From positions 1-8,964 of the forward strand of contig DASPZP010000013.1 of the NCBI GenBank assembly GCA_035636195.1: a stretch of DNA of 8,964 nucleotides. The letters run 5' to 3'. Positions 1 through 5,870 of the stretch are shown here, one piece after another; within the stretch, counting starts at the first letter, position 1; the number at the start of each line of letters is the position of its first letter. The DNA is from Anaeromyxobacter_A sp035636195. Its GTDB lineage: Bacteria > Myxococcota > Myxococcia > Myxococcales > Anaeromyxobacteraceae. The notes under the pieces are model-generated. The model was not told the DNA's origin. It saw only the letters and a list, made by a program, of their open reading frames with translations, and did no database searches. The translations under genes were made by a program, and so were the position numbers.

Positions 1-143
1 CGGACAAGGCTCCGCCCTACGCTTGCACGGACGTAGACGGGGGCTCGTCCCTCGGGCTTGGTCACAGGTCGAGTGCGGCTGTGCGGCCACCGGAGGGCCC
101 GGCGCGGAGATCGGTCGTGGGGCGGACCACGCGCAGAGAAGCG

Positions 144-160
144 GCCGCCGCGTAGGCGGC
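144..160. repeat. GC-rich inverted repeat (6-bp arms, 5-nt loop)
   Basis: GCCGCC at 144-149 and GGCGGC at 155-160 flank the loop GCGTA. There is no T-run on either side, so it is not a standard rho-independent terminator. Such short GC-only hairpins are common by chance in DNA of this composition. It shares bases with a second, longer-range 11-bp inverted repeat (151-161 with 251-261). Confidence 0.3.
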
Positions 161-309
161 GCAGTGCTGGTCGGCGGAGCGCGGCGGCGGCCGGTCGTCT
201 ATGAGGCGTCGCGGCGCGTCCGCGGCGTCTCCAGGTGATCGGCTCGCACACGCCGCCTACGACCGCCGTCGCGAGCACGCGGCGGACGCGCGGGCGCGCG
301 TGGCCGTCC

Positions 310-398
310 TGACGATGGGCGTCATGAGTGACTTACCGTGACATTCCGCCGTGATGCTCACGCCCTCTTGGGTAGGAGCGTCAGATTCGCCTTGACGC
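310..398. promoter_or_regulatory. Cluster of TGACG/CGTCA words and palindromes, possible operator region
   Basis: The following are visible directly. TGACG (310-314), a 5-base spacer and CGTCA (320-324) form one palindrome. GTCA (321-324), TGAG and TGAC (329-332) form an overlapping one. CGTGA (350-354), TGC and TCACG (358-362) form a third. GCGTCA (378-383), nine bases and TGACGC (393-398) form a fourth. GTGAC recurs at 338-342. The stretch is less GC-rich than its surroundings and lies about 190-280 bases upstream of the HNH start. TTGACG at 392-397 resembles a -35 box, but I see no matching -10 at a normal distance. A transcription-factor binding region is the natural reading. No factor can be named. 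Confidence 0.35.
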
Positions 399-572
399 GT
401 ACCGCCGCGGAATCGCTTGCGCGACAGCGGGTTGCGCGAGAAGGCCTCTCTCGCTGCGCCAGGCGCGCACCGGAGCACGCGGGCGCCGGCTCGGGCCGGA
501 CGCGACCCCTTGTCTCGCGGCGGCGCTCCATGAGCCCGCCAGGCGCCTCCGGCGAGGCTCCGGAATCGCATG

Positions 573-585
573 AGAGGATCTCCTC
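573..585 (+). promoter_or_regulatory. Ribosome binding site of the HNH gene, inside a small inverted repeat
   Basis: AGAGGA at 573-578 lies 7 bases before the ATG at 586 and decides that start. GAGGA (574-578) is followed after two bases by its complement TCCTC (581-585). A two-base loop is too tight for a stable hairpin within the strand, so masking of the site is only a possibility. A further stem, GCCTC/CGGC/GAGGC, lies just upstream at 545-558. Confidence 0.5.
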
Positions 586-1686
586 ATGCACGACACGCGC
601 GACCTCACGACCCGCCTCGCCGAGCTGCTCCACCGCGAGCACGCGGCGCTGGCCGATTTCCTCATCGCCCTGGCCGACTTCGACCGCGAGAGGCGGTGGC
701 TCGAGCTCGGCCACACCAGCCTCTTCTACTTCTTGCACCGCGAGCTGGGACTCTCCAAGGGCGCCGCCTTCTACCGGAAGACCGCCGCGGAACTCGTCCA
801 GCGCTACCCGGAGGTCATCGAGCCGCTCCGACAGGGCAAGCTCTGCATCACGAGCGTTGTGGAGCTCGCGAAGGTCATCACCCCCGAGAACCGGGGCGAG
901 GTCGTCCCCCGCTTCTTCCACGCTTCGAAGCGGGAGGCCAAGGCGGTTGCGGCGGAGCTGCGGCCTGTGGTGGTTGCGCCGCACCGGGACGTCGTCACGG
1001 TCCCGCACCTGGCAGAACCGGCCAAGGCTGTGGCTCGTCTGGAGTTGGCGACCAGTTCTCCCGACGTCGTGGTTCAACCGGACGAACTACGCGGTGAGGT
1101 CCCGGCCGGCCCACCGCTGCGTTCGCCTCTCCCGGCCGCCAGTCCTGACGAGGTCGAGCCGCTCACCGGCGACCTGCGCCGGTTCCACACCACCGTCTCC
1201 AAGCGCTTTCTCGCCAAGCTGGCAGCGGCGCGCGATGCACTGTCGCACAGCCATCCCGGGGCCGACACCGAGGCGGTTCTCGAAGCCGCCCTCGACCTCC
1301 TCCTAGCGGCGAACGCCAAGAAGAAGGGGCTCGTGACGAAGCCCCGGGCCGCTCCGACACGCCCCTCCGCCAGCCCGCGGCACATCCCCGCCGAGGTGAA
1401 GCGGGCGGTCTGGACCCACGACGGCGACCGGTGCCAATGGCCGGTTGCGTCCGGCGGAGTCTGCGGCTCGACCCGGCGGCTCGAGCTCGACCACATCGTT
1501 CCGGTCGCGCGCGGGGGAGCCTCGACGATTGCCAACCTCCGGGTGACTTGCAGGGTTCACAATCAGTATGCGGCGAGGCAGGCGTTCGGGGATGCGTGGA
1601 TGGACCAGTTCACCGCGAGACCGTTGACCTGCCCAGCACACGAACCTGCTGCCCCGGTTGCGGAGCTGCGAAGTGACGAACCATGA
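586..1686 (+). CDS. HNH endonuclease family protein
   Basis: A 366-residue protein with a C-terminal HNH (beta-beta-alpha metal) nuclease domain, expected to bind a divalent metal and cut DNA. The N-terminal 125 residues are helical (motifs LGHTSLFYFLHRELGLSKG near 41-59 and LCITSVVELAKVITPENR near 86-103). This is the conserved front region of a family seen, from memory, in several copies per genome in Anaeromyxobacter-like bacteria. A Pro/Ala-rich linker spans about 128-195, and a helical segment about 196-245. The nuclease part shows Cys283, Cys293 and Cys322 as likely zinc ligands, and D302-H303 in LELDHIVPVARGG, N317 and H325-N326 as the HNH core, all intact. The ATG is set by AGAGGA 7 bases upstream. 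The gene stands alone, with no modification enzyme or partner beside it. It looks visibly less GC-rich than the transporter genes to the right, which may mean a different history. The real target (defence, homing, housekeeping) is unknown. Confidence 0.88.
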   Translation: MHDTRDLTTRLAELLHREHAALADFLIALADFDRERRWLELGHTSLFYFLHRELGLSKGAAFYRKTAAELVQRYPEVIEPLRQGKLCITSVVELAKVITPENRGEVVPRFFHASKREAKAVAAELRPVVVAPHRDVVTVPHLAEPAKAVARLELATSSPDVVVQPDELRGEVPAGPPLRSPLPAASPDEVEPLTGDLRRFHTTVSKRFLAKLAAARDALSHSHPGADTEAVLEAALDLLLAANAKKKGLVTKPRAAPTRPSASPRHIPAEVKRAVWTHDGDRCQWPVASGGVCGSTRRLELDHIVPVARGGASTIANLRVTCRVHNQYAARQAFGDAWMDQFTARPLTCPAHEPAAPVAELRSDEP

Positions 1687-1709
1687 GGGTCCCCGCCGCC
1701 GCGAGACCG

Positions 1710-1748
1710 TCACTTCGGCTGGGTAGGCCGCACCACCACCGCCGTGCC
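1710..1748 (-). pseudogene. Relic: diverged copy of the last 13 codons of the UPF0145 gene
   Basis: These 39 bases match 1794-1832, the 3' end of the neighbouring UPF0145 gene, at 35 of 39 positions in the same orientation, offset by 84 bases. Read on the minus strand they give GTAVVVRPTQPK and a stop, against GTAVVLRPSQAK and a stop in the intact gene. Three of the four differences change the residue (L/V, S/T, A/P) and one is silent. Upstream of this point on the minus strand the similarity stops, and the frame no longer resembles the family, apart from one matching codon. The simplest reading is the surviving tail of a former tandem paralogue, the rest having been deleted. A recent local duplication is less likely given the divergence. 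Confidence 0.6.
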
Positions 1749-1793
1749 CCTACTGACGGCCCAGGCGGGACATTTCTCGCGGGCGGGTTGCCA

Positions 1794-2150
1794 TCACTTC
1801 GCCTGGCTCGGCCGCAGCACCACCGCCGTGCCGTACGCGACGATCTCGTTCGTGTTCTGCATGAGCTCGGAGCTGTCGAAGCGCATGCCGAGGACCGCGT
1901 TCGCGCCCATGAGCTTCGCCTGGTGCTCGAGCCGGGTCATGGCCTCGTTCCGGCTGTCGTTGGCGAGCTCGGTGAACATCGTGATCTCGCCGCCGAAGAA
2001 GGTCTGGCAACCGGCGCAGGTGGTGCCGACGACGCTGCGGCTCCGCACCGTGATGCCCCAGCACGGGCCGACGACCCGCTCCACGTCCCAGCCCGTGGGC
2101 GGGTCGAAGGTGGTCAGGATGGGGATGTCGTGGCGCTGGATCCCTTGCAT
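1794..2150 (-). CDS. UPF0145 / YbjQ-family protein
   Basis: A 118-residue protein of the YbjQ (UPF0145, DUF74) family, small proteins that assemble as ring oligomers and are often labelled putative heavy-metal-binding. Their biological role is not established. The family core is clear: GGEITMFTELANDSRNEA (about residues 53-70), then LEHQAKLMGANAVLGMRFDSSEL (about 74-96), ending in EIVAYGTAVVLRP. Length fits the family (about 100-120). A CxxC pair (Cys45, Cys48) and Cys30 are present and could bind metal, which is inference. The start at 2150 is chosen because GGGAGG lies 4 bases upstream and the protein then begins MQGIQRHDIPILTTF, as in relatives. A longer frame reaches 2360 but has no such site and adds an Arg-rich leader. 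The gene is convergent with the HNH gene and divergent from the operon to its right. A relic of a second copy follows its stop. Confidence 0.88.
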   Translation of the reverse strand: MQGIQRHDIPILTTFDPPTGWDVERVVGPCWGITVRSRSVVGTTCAGCQTFFGGEITMFTELANDSRNEAMTRLEHQAKLMGANAVLGMRFDSSELMQNTNEIVAYGTAVVLRPSQAK

Positions 2151-2239
2151 GCGGCCTCCCGGGCGTGCGGTGCTCACGTTAGCAGAAGGGTCCCCAGGTG
2201 GCGCGTTGCCGTGGCAGGCGAGCCGGGGGAAGGTGCGGC

Positions 2240-2626
2240 ATGCCCAACGAGAAGCTCCAGTCCGACATCGAGCGAATCGCCCGCGAGTTCGCGGCCGAGG
2301 TGACCCGGCTCGTGGCGCGCGCCATCGTGGACGAGGTCGAAGGGGCGCTGGCGGGGTCAAGTGAATCCCGGCGCAGCGCGCGGCGCGAGCACGACGCGCC
2401 GGCGCGGGTCTCCGCGGGCCGGCCCCGCCGGGTGCAGGCGACGCTCGTCGAGCGGTGGGTGCCCGATCGGCGCGCGCGGCGCGTCCCCAAGTTCGTCATC
2501 GAGGCCACCGGCATCGGGACGAAGCGCGAGATCGTCCTGCGCTTCGGCGAGCACGCCATCTTCGAGAAGGGGCAGCCGGCGCCTCCGCCGCTGCGGAGCT
2601 CCGCGCGGAGCGAAGGGGAGGGGTGA
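2240..2626 (+). CDS. Small conserved-looking protein of unknown function, first gene of the ABC/AttH block
   Basis: A 128-residue protein I do not recognise. Residues 1-38 look like one long amphipathic helix (LQSDIERIAREFAAEVTRLV). Residues 39-80 are Arg/Ser/Pro-rich and contain GRPRR (60-64), similar to the core of an AT-hook. Residues 70-112 look like a small beta domain (VPKFVIEATGIGTKREIVLR, then FGEHAIFEKG). The tail is Pro/Ser-rich and disordered-looking. No signal peptide or membrane segment is seen. The ATG at 2240 follows GGGGGAAGG (2225-2232) at good spacing. The stop TGA (2624-2626) overlaps a possible GTG start of the ABC ATPase, so the two are probably co-translated. A helix followed by a basic GRP linker recalls small DNA-binding proteins of myxobacteria, but that is only a resemblance. 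It may be a regulator or accessory of the transporter, or unrelated to it. Confidence 0.7.
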   Translation: MPNEKLQSDIERIAREFAAEVTRLVARAIVDEVEGALAGSSESRRSARREHDAPARVSAGRPRRVQATLVERWVPDRRARRVPKFVIEATGIGTKREIVLRFGEHAIFEKGQPAPPPLRSSARSEGEG

Positions 2627-2643
2627 CCGCCGGCGGCGGCGTT

Positions 2644-3339
2644 ATGAAGGGCGGGGTGGAGCCCGAGATCCTCGCCTTCCGCGACGTCACCAAGCGTTAC
2701 GTGCTCCCGGGCGGCGCCGCCTTCGAGGCGCTGCGCGGCGTCTCCATCGAGGTGCGGGCCGGCCGGGTGGTGGCGCTCATCGGGCGGAGCGGCTCGGGGA
2801 AGTCGACCTTCCTCCACCTGGCGGCGGGCCTCGACGCGCCGACGGGCGGGGCGATCCGGCTGCTCGGCCGTGAGCTCGCGGCGCTCTCCGACCGGGAGCG
2901 AACGTTGTGCCGCCGCGACGGCGTGGGGCTCGTCTTCCAGTTCTTCCACCTCCTGCCGCACCTCTCGGTGACGGACAACGTGCTCGTGCCGGCGCTCATC
3001 GCCGGCGGCGACCTCCAGGCCCTGCGCAGGCGGGCGGAGGACCTCCTCGCCCGGGTTGGCCTCGCCGACCGGGCCGCCCAGCACGTGCAGAAGCTCTCCG
3101 GCGGCGAGATGCAGCGGGTGGCGCTGTGCCGGGCCATCCTGCGCCGCCCGCGGCTGCTACTCGCCGACGAGCCCACCGGCAACCTCGACGAGGCGACCGG
3201 TCAGCTCGTCATGGAGCTCCTCCTCGGGCTGGCGCGCGAGGAGGGGAGCGCCCTCGTCTACGTCACCCACAGCCGCGAGCTGGCGGCGCTCGCCGACGAG
3301 ACCTGGCGCCTCCACAGCGGCGTGCTGGAAGCGGCGTGA
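2644..3339 (+). CDS. ABC transporter ATP-binding protein, LolD/MacB/YbbA type
   Basis: A 231-residue cytoplasmic ATPase that would power the FtsX-like permease encoded next. All nucleotide-binding motifs are intact: Walker A GRSGSGKST (47-55), Q-loop Gln99 in VFQFFHLLP, signature LSGGE (151-155), Walker B LLLADEP (171-177) followed by TGNLD, and the switch His209. FQFFHLLPHLSVTDNV and DEPTGNLD are typical of the LolD/MacB/YbbA subfamily, which works with FtsX-fold permeases on lipoproteins, lipids or peptides and does not pump across the inner membrane in the usual way. The start is uncertain. ATG 2644 gives a normal length but a weak ribosome site. GTG 2623 would overlap the previous stop (GTGA) and add 7 residues, but the purine-rich AAGGGGAGG then abuts it too closely. 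The permease gene follows with a 4-base overlap. Confidence 0.93.
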   Translation: MKGGVEPEILAFRDVTKRYVLPGGAAFEALRGVSIEVRAGRVVALIGRSGSGKSTFLHLAAGLDAPTGGAIRLLGRELAALSDRERTLCRRDGVGLVFQFFHLLPHLSVTDNVLVPALIAGGDLQALRRRAEDLLARVGLADRAAQHVQKLSGGEMQRVALCRAILRRPRLLLADEPTGNLDEATGQLVMELLLGLAREEGSALVYVTHSRELAALADETWRLHSGVLEAA

Positions 3340-5870
3340 GGCGCTACTTCGCGCAGGCCCTGCGGGCGCAGCTGCGCGGCGGGCGCGTCCTCTTCCTCCT
3401 GGCGGTGGCGGGGGTGGCGCTCGGCGTCGGCTCCGTCCTGTCCATCCAGATCTTGAACGAGAGTGCGCTCGGCGCCTTCGCCGGCAGCGTGCGCGCGCTC
3501 TCCGGCGACGCGCAGCTCTCGCTCGTCGGGCGGGGGCCGACGCTCCCCGACGCGCTCCTGCCGCGCGTGCTCTCGGAGCATGGGGTCCGGGCGGCGCACC
3601 CGCTCTACCGCCTGGAGGCGGCGCTCGCCGGCGAGCGCGGCGCCGCACTCGAGATCGTCGGCGCGGACCTCTTCGCGCCGGCGCGCCTGCCGCTCGACCT
3701 GGCGCGCGGGGATATCGCCGCCGTACTGCGCACCCCGGGCTGGGTGGCGGTGACGCCGTCGCTCGCGGCCGAGCGCGGCTGGGCGCGCGGGGCGCGCATC
3801 CCCGTCTCGATCGGCTCGCGCCGGACGGTGCTGGAGGTGGGAGCGCTCATCGACTTCCGGCAGGTGGCGCCGCTCGCCAGCCGCCGCCTGGCGGTGATGG
3901 ACCTCGCCCAGGCGCAGGCGCTCCTCGGCGAGGCAGGACGGGTGAGCCAGATCGACGTGGTGGCGGCCGAGGGGGTCGACGTGGCCGAGCTGGCGCGGCG
4001 GCTCGAGGCGCGCCTCGGGGGCGACGTGCGGGCGGTGACGCCCGAGCAGCGGGTGGCGGAGGCAGGGGCGCTCCTCGCCGCCTTCCGGCTGAACCTCACC
4101 GCGCTCTCCCTGGTGAGCCTGTTCGTGGGCGGCTTCCTCGTCCATGCCTCCACCCAGGCGGCCCTTTCGCGCCGCCGCGAGGAGCTCGGGGTGCTGCGCT
4201 GCCTGGGCGCGACGCGCGGGCAGGTGCTGGCGCTCGTCCTCGGCGACGCGCTCCTCCTCGGCACGCTCGGCACCGCCGCCGGCATCCCGCTCGGCTGGCT
4301 CGTCGCGCGCGCCAACGTGCGGGCGGTGAGCGGCACCCTGCGGAACCTGTATCTGCTGGAGGGCGTGGAGCGCGTCACGCTCACCCCCGCCCTGGCCGGG
4401 CTGGGGGCCGCGCTCGGGCTCGCCGGCGCGCTCCTGGGGGCGCTCCTCCCCGCCCTCGACGTGGCGCGCGAGGATCCGCGGGCGCTCCTCGCGCGCCGCG
4501 GCGACAGCGCCGCCGCGAGCCGCGCGCCGCGCCAGCTCGCCCTCGGCGCGGCGCTCCTGCTCGCCCTCGCCGGCGCGCTCGCGCAGGGCCCGCTGCGCGG
4601 CTGGCCGTACGCGGGGTTTGCGCTCGCGCTGGCGCTCCTCGCGGCGGTGCCGCTCTGCGCGCCGCTCCTCCTCCGCGCCGTCGGCGGCCTCCCGGCGCCG
4701 CGCCGGCTAGGGGCCGCGTGGGGAGCGCGCGACCTCTCCGCCCACCTGCGGGCGACCGCGGCGGCGGCGGGGGCGCTGGCGGTGGCGGTGAGCATGTTGT
4801 GTGGGATCACCGTCATGATCGCGAGCTTCCGGGAGACCGTGGTGGACTGGCTCGAGGCGACCCTGCGCGCCGACGTCTACGTGACCACCCCCTCCTGGCG
4901 GCGCGGGCAGGGGGAGGCGACGCTCGCGCCCGAGGTCGTCGAGCGGCTCGCCCGCGCGGAGGGCGTGCGCGCCATCGACCGGCTGCGCCAGCTCTCGGGC
5001 GAGGTGAACGGCCGCCGGGTGGCGATCTCGGGGTTCGACGCCGGACCGGCGCTGGCGGGCGGCCGCGTCCAGCTCGCCGGCGGGGATCGGGCCGCCGCGC
5101 TGCGCAGCGTCGCCCGGGAGGGCGCGGTGCTCGTGTCGGAGCCGCTGGCGAGGAAGGCCGGCATCTCGGTCGGGGACAGGGTCGAGATCGACGCAGGAGG
5201 GCTGGGCGGGCGGTCGCCTCGGTTCGAGGTGGCCGGCATCTACCGCGACTACGGCACCGAGCGCGGCGCCGTGCTCATGGATCTCGGCACCCTCGAGGCG
5301 CGCTTCGGCAAGGGACCCCTCACCAACGTCGCGCTCTACCTCGCGCCGGGCGTCGACCCCGAGGTGGCGGTGGCGCGGCTGCGGGGGGCGTTCGCCGGCG
5401 ACGCGCTCGTCGTGCGCTCGAACCGCACGCTGCGCCACGAGGTGCTCGCCATCTTCGAGCAGACCTTCGCGGTGACGCGCCTCTTGCAGGCGATGAGCCT
5501 GGTGGTGGCGGTGGCGGGCATCACGCTCGCGCTGCTCGTCCTCGCCCGCGAGCGCGCGGCCGAGGTCGCGCTGCTCCGCTCCCTCGGCGCCACCCGCCTT
5601 CAGGTCTTCCTCGTCTTCCTGGGCCGGGCGGCCGGTATCGCGCTCTGCGGGCTCATCCTGGGCGCCGCCGGCGGGGCGGGGTTGGCGGTTGCGCTCGTCG
5701 AGATCATCAACCCGGCCTGGTTCGGCTGGAGCATCACGCTGCACTGGCCGCTCGCGACGCTGGCCCGACAGGCGCTCCTCCTCGTCGCTGCGGCGGTGCT
5801 GGCCGGCTTCTACCCCGCCGCCCGCGCCAGCGGCACGCCGGCCACGGAGCTCGCGCGCGATGCGCTCTAG
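3336..5870 (+). CDS. FtsX-like ABC transporter permease (YbbP/AttFG-like, 10 membrane segments)
   Basis: An 844-residue inner-membrane protein, the membrane partner of the preceding ATPase. Hydrophobic segments lie near residues 17-40, 250-275, 297-325, 350-378, 400-417, 425-447, 473-496, 715-737, 757-789 and 805-826, giving the 10-helix layout of fused FtsX permeases. Two large extracytoplasmic domains sit at about 41-249 and 497-714. The two halves are clearly repeated: RRREELGVLRCLGATRGQV (278-296) and RERAAEVALLRSLGATRLQV (738-757) are the coupling-helix motifs of the FtsX domain. The GTG start at 3336 overlaps the ATPase stop as GTGA, with GGAAG 4 bases upstream, so translation is probably coupled. 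A frame open further upstream is a shadow of the ATPase gene. The downstream attH-like gene overlaps the last 11 bases. By family, the complex would move or reorganise a lipid-like or lipoprotein substrate. The substrate is unknown. Confidence 0.92.
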   Translation: MRRYFAQALRAQLRGGRVLFLLAVAGVALGVGSVLSIQILNESALGAFAGSVRALSGDAQLSLVGRGPTLPDALLPRVLSEHGVRAAHPLYRLEAALAGERGAALEIVGADLFAPARLPLDLARGDIAAVLRTPGWVAVTPSLAAERGWARGARIPVSIGSRRTVLEVGALIDFRQVAPLASRRLAVMDLAQAQALLGEAGRVSQIDVVAAEGVDVAELARRLEARLGGDVRAVTPEQRVAEAGALLAAFRLNLTALSLVSLFVGGFLVHASTQAALSRRREELGVLRCLGATRGQVLALVLGDALLLGTLGTAAGIPLGWLVARANVRAVSGTLRNLYLLEGVERVTLTPALAGLGAALGLAGALLGALLPALDVAREDPRALLARRGDSAAASRAPRQLALGAALLLALAGALAQGPLRGWPYAGFALALALLAAVPLCAPLLLRAVGGLPAPRRLGAAWGARDLSAHLRATAAAAGALAVAVSMLCGITVMIASFRETVVDWLEATLRADVYVTTPSWRRGQGEATLAPEVVERLARAEGVRAIDRLRQLSGEVNGRRVAISGFDAGPALAGGRVQLAGGDRAAALRSVAREGAVLVSEPLARKAGISVGDRVEIDAGGLGGRSPRFEVAGIYRDYGTERGAVLMDLGTLEARFGKGPLTNVALYLAPGVDPEVAVARLRGAFAGDALVVRSNRTLRHEVLAIFEQTFAVTRLLQAMSLVVAVAGITLALLVLARERAAEVALLRSLGATRLQVFLVFLGRAAGIALCGLILGAAGGAGLAVALVEIINPAWFGWSITLHWPLATLARQALLLVAAAVLAGFYPAARASGTPATELARDAL

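Larger units (their letters stand above)
1..585. other. Gene-poor leader region upstream of the HNH gene
   Basis: This 585-base stretch contains no coding region I can support. The open frames here, for example 23-238 on the plus strand and 257-571 on the minus strand, are Arg/Gly/Ala-rich, show no recognisable motif and have no convincing ribosome binding site, as expected of chance frames in GC-rich DNA. The left part (1-300) is extremely GC-rich and holds inverted repeats at 144-160 and 151-161/251-261. Around 300-400 the GC content visibly falls and TGACG/CGTCA words cluster, which is more like a control region. I saw no tRNA, rRNA, SRP, tmRNA or RNase P signature. A partial gene cut by the left edge cannot be excluded, since two plus-strand frames are open from the edge. 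Confidence 0.5.

Noticed and set aside
23..238. Plus-strand open frame of 71 codons near the left edge
   Set aside because: Arg/Gly/Val-rich with no motif, no ribosome binding site and no clear third-position pattern. It is open to the left edge, but so is another frame, so it is most likely chance in GC-rich DNA.
392..420. TTGACG as a -35 promoter box for the HNH gene
   Set aside because: No acceptable -10 sequence lies 15-19 bases downstream. The word is equally explained as half of the GCGTCA/TGACGC inverted repeat.
257..571. Minus-strand frame of 104 codons upstream of the HNH gene
   Set aside because: Arg/Ala/Ser-rich with no recognisable domain. It overlaps the HNH leader and its palindromes.
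1687..1793. Terminator between the convergent HNH and UPF0145 genes
   Set aside because: No stable stem followed by a T-run was visible on either strand. The stretch is instead explained largely by the gene relic.
1750..2064. Second minus-strand frame inside the UPF0145 gene
   Set aside because: Arg/His-rich and out of frame with the clear UPF0145 protein.
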